From the NCBI GenBank assembly GCA_021464525.1, contig JADRCO010001216.1, positions 1 to 21,262 of the forward strand: a stretch of DNA of 21,262 nt, read 5' to 3'. The translations under genes and the position numbers were made by a program. Within the stretch, counting starts at the first letter, position 1; the number at the start of each line of letters is the position of its first letter. The notes under the pieces were generated by a model. It was given only the letters and a program-made list of their open reading frames with translations. It had not been told where the DNA came from and searched no databases. This stretch comes from Rhizophagus sp. LPA8_4_AMF. Lineage: Eukaryota; Glomeromycota; Glomeromycetes; Glomerales; Glomeraceae. Shown here in pieces: positions 19,237-21,262 of the stretch.

Positions 19237-21234
19237 CTATATATTAATGTTTTTATATGGTATTTCATTGGGAATATTATTAATTAAATAAAAAATTTGG
19301 CGATTTTTAAACACTAATATATCATAAATAACGGGAAGTTTTTTTTTACCTCCTCCCATAGTAGTTCCTCCAAAAAATAATTTAACCTAATAAGTAATAA
19401 ATGAACAATAAGTTAGTGAGAATAAATATTCATATAAAATTAATAAAATCTAATACCTGATTATGATTTTTTTTTTAATACTACTTGTTGAAAATAATCT
19501 AAGTGAAAGTCCCTTTTCTTTTAATTGACGCATACAATAAGGAACATGCATTGTAAGCATGTGCATGTAAGGTGTAACGTCTTCTTTTCTATAAAGTCCT
19601 GGAATTGTTGTTGCAGAATTCATTTGACCTATAGTAGGCCGACAGAAAGTTCTTACCCAATTTTTAGCATCTTCCTCAAATTTCAAAATTTCTTCTTCAG
19701 TGTGAGATGGTTTTTTTAAAACCTCATACAATTGATAAAATTTACGCCATAAATTTTCAATATCCACTCCACGTATTCCAGGTATAAATTCACTTACAGG
19801 AAAATGTTGTATCATTTTTTTTTTATCAGGTCCCATAAGTGATGTCCAGTTCCAATTACCTCGAGCAGAACCACCACGATAAAACTCAAAATGAATATTA
19901 AGATCATTCATTTTTTTTCAATTTTCTCTTTAAAATTTTGCTCAAAATCATTTTTCTTAAATAAATCTTTAAATAAACATTCCATCAATACATCAGATAT
20001 CCATAATAAGATATGAAGTTCATCAGGAATGTAACTATGTAAATCAACTACAGGAAATAAAGATACCCTTTTTTTTCCTAGTTAATATAAAACATAATAA
20101 ATTAATAATTACTTGTATGTTATTGTTTTACAAAAAATTCACAGACATTTTATATATTTTACCCCTAATATTTCTGGTAGGTGGCCAAGAAAGATCCATA
20201 TTATGGCGAGATTTAGCATCACATTCATAGAATAGGCAAAAATACTCTGAATTTGGCACATTTAAGCCCATAATAATATATGTAAACTTCCAATCACCAG
20301 AAAAATAAAATTTAATTGGCTAATGAATGCCATCATCATCAATTATTCCATTTTCTTTTAAATCAGCCAACTGTACAGCAAATATTCTGCCAACCTTTTC
20401 CAATGTTTCATATTTTTCTTTACCTATATAAAGACATATACTGAAATAGTAATTGAATTTTATTTATTTCATTTTCATTAAAATTACAAGTTAATTTATA
20501 ATACATATAAAAAATATACCTATATTGATGGTCTGGTTTGAGAACATTATCTTTTTCATTAAGTAAACAAAAGGTAATCATTACATGGTTTTGTTTCCTC
20601 CCAACATTGCGACCATCACCACCAAGTTTTATATAAAGAGTATCCCCTGAAATTATTACAGGATTTTTGCCTCCTTTCCAAATAGGTATTAATACTTTAA
20701 GTAAAATTGAAAGAGAACGATAAGCTCCATTTCCCACTTCATAATTATTTACTAAAATGTCACCAGTATGTACATCAGAATTATCATGATCATTAATTTG
20801 ATTAATATCTTGATCTATATTAAAAATTTCCATATGTATCTGAGTATTTATTAGTTCATTTATCTTATTTCAGCGATCTGCAACTAAATACTCATAAAAA
20901 AGTGATGGTACAACTGTTACTAAATGTCTATATCTATCACAACTTAAAAGTGCTTCATCACACATATGTACAACAGTATTAAGTCTTATTTGAATTGCTA
21001 TAAAATCTAAATCTTTGAATTTAATACAAACTTGATTCTCTTTGTAATCAAATCCAATTTGCTGTAAATATATAATTGGTTCTCCAGATACATTTGTCAA
21101 CTTGTGCTAGAGTTGCGATCTGCGAATTGACAAATGGACACATTTTGGCAAGTGTACATGGATTTAATCAATAAAGGTTAGAATTTTTTTTGAGTTACCT
21201 CAAGATAACACCTTAATGCACGATCTAGTGAAAT
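19237..21234 (-). pseudogene. broken transposase-like gene (uncharacterised family with GDG, GDWKF, CxxxxC and FFGGTT motifs)
   Basis: Exons, in coding order: possible 21234-21199, then 21106-20520, 20440-20163, 20077-19457, 19386-19237. All have GT-AG introns of 71-92 bp with matching phases, so this is one gene although the frame is broken. Breaks: TGA at 20872-20870, TAG at 20322-20320, a one-base loss in the A8 run (19918-19911) giving TGA at 19910-19908, and a one-base shift in the A10 run (19476-19467). Visible motifs in order: LDFIAIQIRLNTVVHMCDEA, GGDGRNVGRKQNH, SGDWKF, YFCLFYECDAKSRHNMDLSW, SYIPDELHILLWISDVL, NWNWTSLMGPDKKKM, FCRPTIGQ, VTPYMHMLTMHV, FSTSS, FFGGTTMGGGK and the C-terminus. 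I recall the same motif set in large Rhizophagus and invertebrate proteins with no settled name. A DDE-type transposase is my inference. It converges with the C2H2 gene. The upstream end probably continues beyond the window. Confidence 0.75.
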
Positions 21235-21262
21235 TTAAACCTCTTTCAAATATAAAAAAAAA
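21107..21262 (-). other. window end: probable intron and upstream exon of the transposase-like relic
   Basis: Reading the minus strand, SLDRALRCYLE (21231-21199) ends at a GTAACT donor. A 92-bp interval then ends in CTCTAG at 21107, which opens the next exon in the matching phase. An in-frame TAA lies just upstream (21237-21235), so either a further exon boundary or another nonsense change is present. The evidence is phase and splice sites only. Confidence 0.35.

Noticed and set aside
1-21262. CRISPR arrays, bacterial operons, riboswitches or ribosome binding sites
   Set aside because: The window is spliced eukaryotic DNA. The repeats seen are homopolymers, inverted repeats or decayed transposon pieces without regular spacing.

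Overview
The window looks like nuclear DNA of an early-diverging fungus, most likely an arbuscular mycorrhizal Glomeromycotina of the Rhizophagus type. The evidence is very AT-rich spacers, many short GT-AG introns (about 34 in eight gene models), fungal-type housekeeping proteins, and lineage-expanded zinc-finger and transposase-like genes. All gene models below were spliced by hand from reading frame, splice sites, phase and homology. None is a single ORF.

Layout. 1-4111 is AT-rich spacer with a 22-bp palindrome, a cluster of CCCGAA repeats and one tiny ORF. 4112-6424 (+) is a Caprin-like RNA-binding protein (8 exons, 519 aa). 6979-9020 (-) is a MINDY deubiquitinase (7 exons, 496 aa, CAAX-type C-terminus). 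9544-10776 (+) is a PQ-loop vacuolar amino-acid transporter of the Ypq/PQLC2 type (6 exons, 255 aa). 11641-12203 (-) is the spliceosomal protein SmE (5 exons, 85 aa). 12831-14151 (+) is a protein with a CxxC zinc ribbon and a WRKY/GCM1-like zinc module (2 exons, 404 aa). 14478-15472 (-) is a C7orf50-like WKF-domain nucleolar protein (4 exons, 255 aa). 15774-17029 (+) is the Golgi GTPase ARL1 (8 exons, 182 aa). After a 1.35-kb empty spacer, 18379-19213 (+) is a C2H2-finger protein (2 exons, 255 aa). It faces, only 23 bp away, a decayed transposase-like gene on the minus strand (19237 to about 21234).

Organisation. The seven housekeeping or zinc genes alternate strand strictly (+ - + - + - +). 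This gives three head-to-head pairs with shared upstream regions of 523, 627 and 301 bp, and three tail-to-tail pairs. Several active-site motifs lie on microexons: 15 and 16 nt in ARL1, 27 nt in SmE and 30 nt in MINDY. A possible 420-bp MITE lies between two convergent genes, and a GC-richer inverted-repeat block lies in one shared upstream region.

The least conventional part is the right end. A tail-to-tail C2H2 gene and a broken, intron-containing transposase-like gene together look like one mobile unit or a pair of lineage-specific repeat genes. The genes do not form an operon or a single pathway. They cover RNA regulation, ubiquitin editing, vacuolar transport, splicing, ribosome biogenesis and Golgi traffic.
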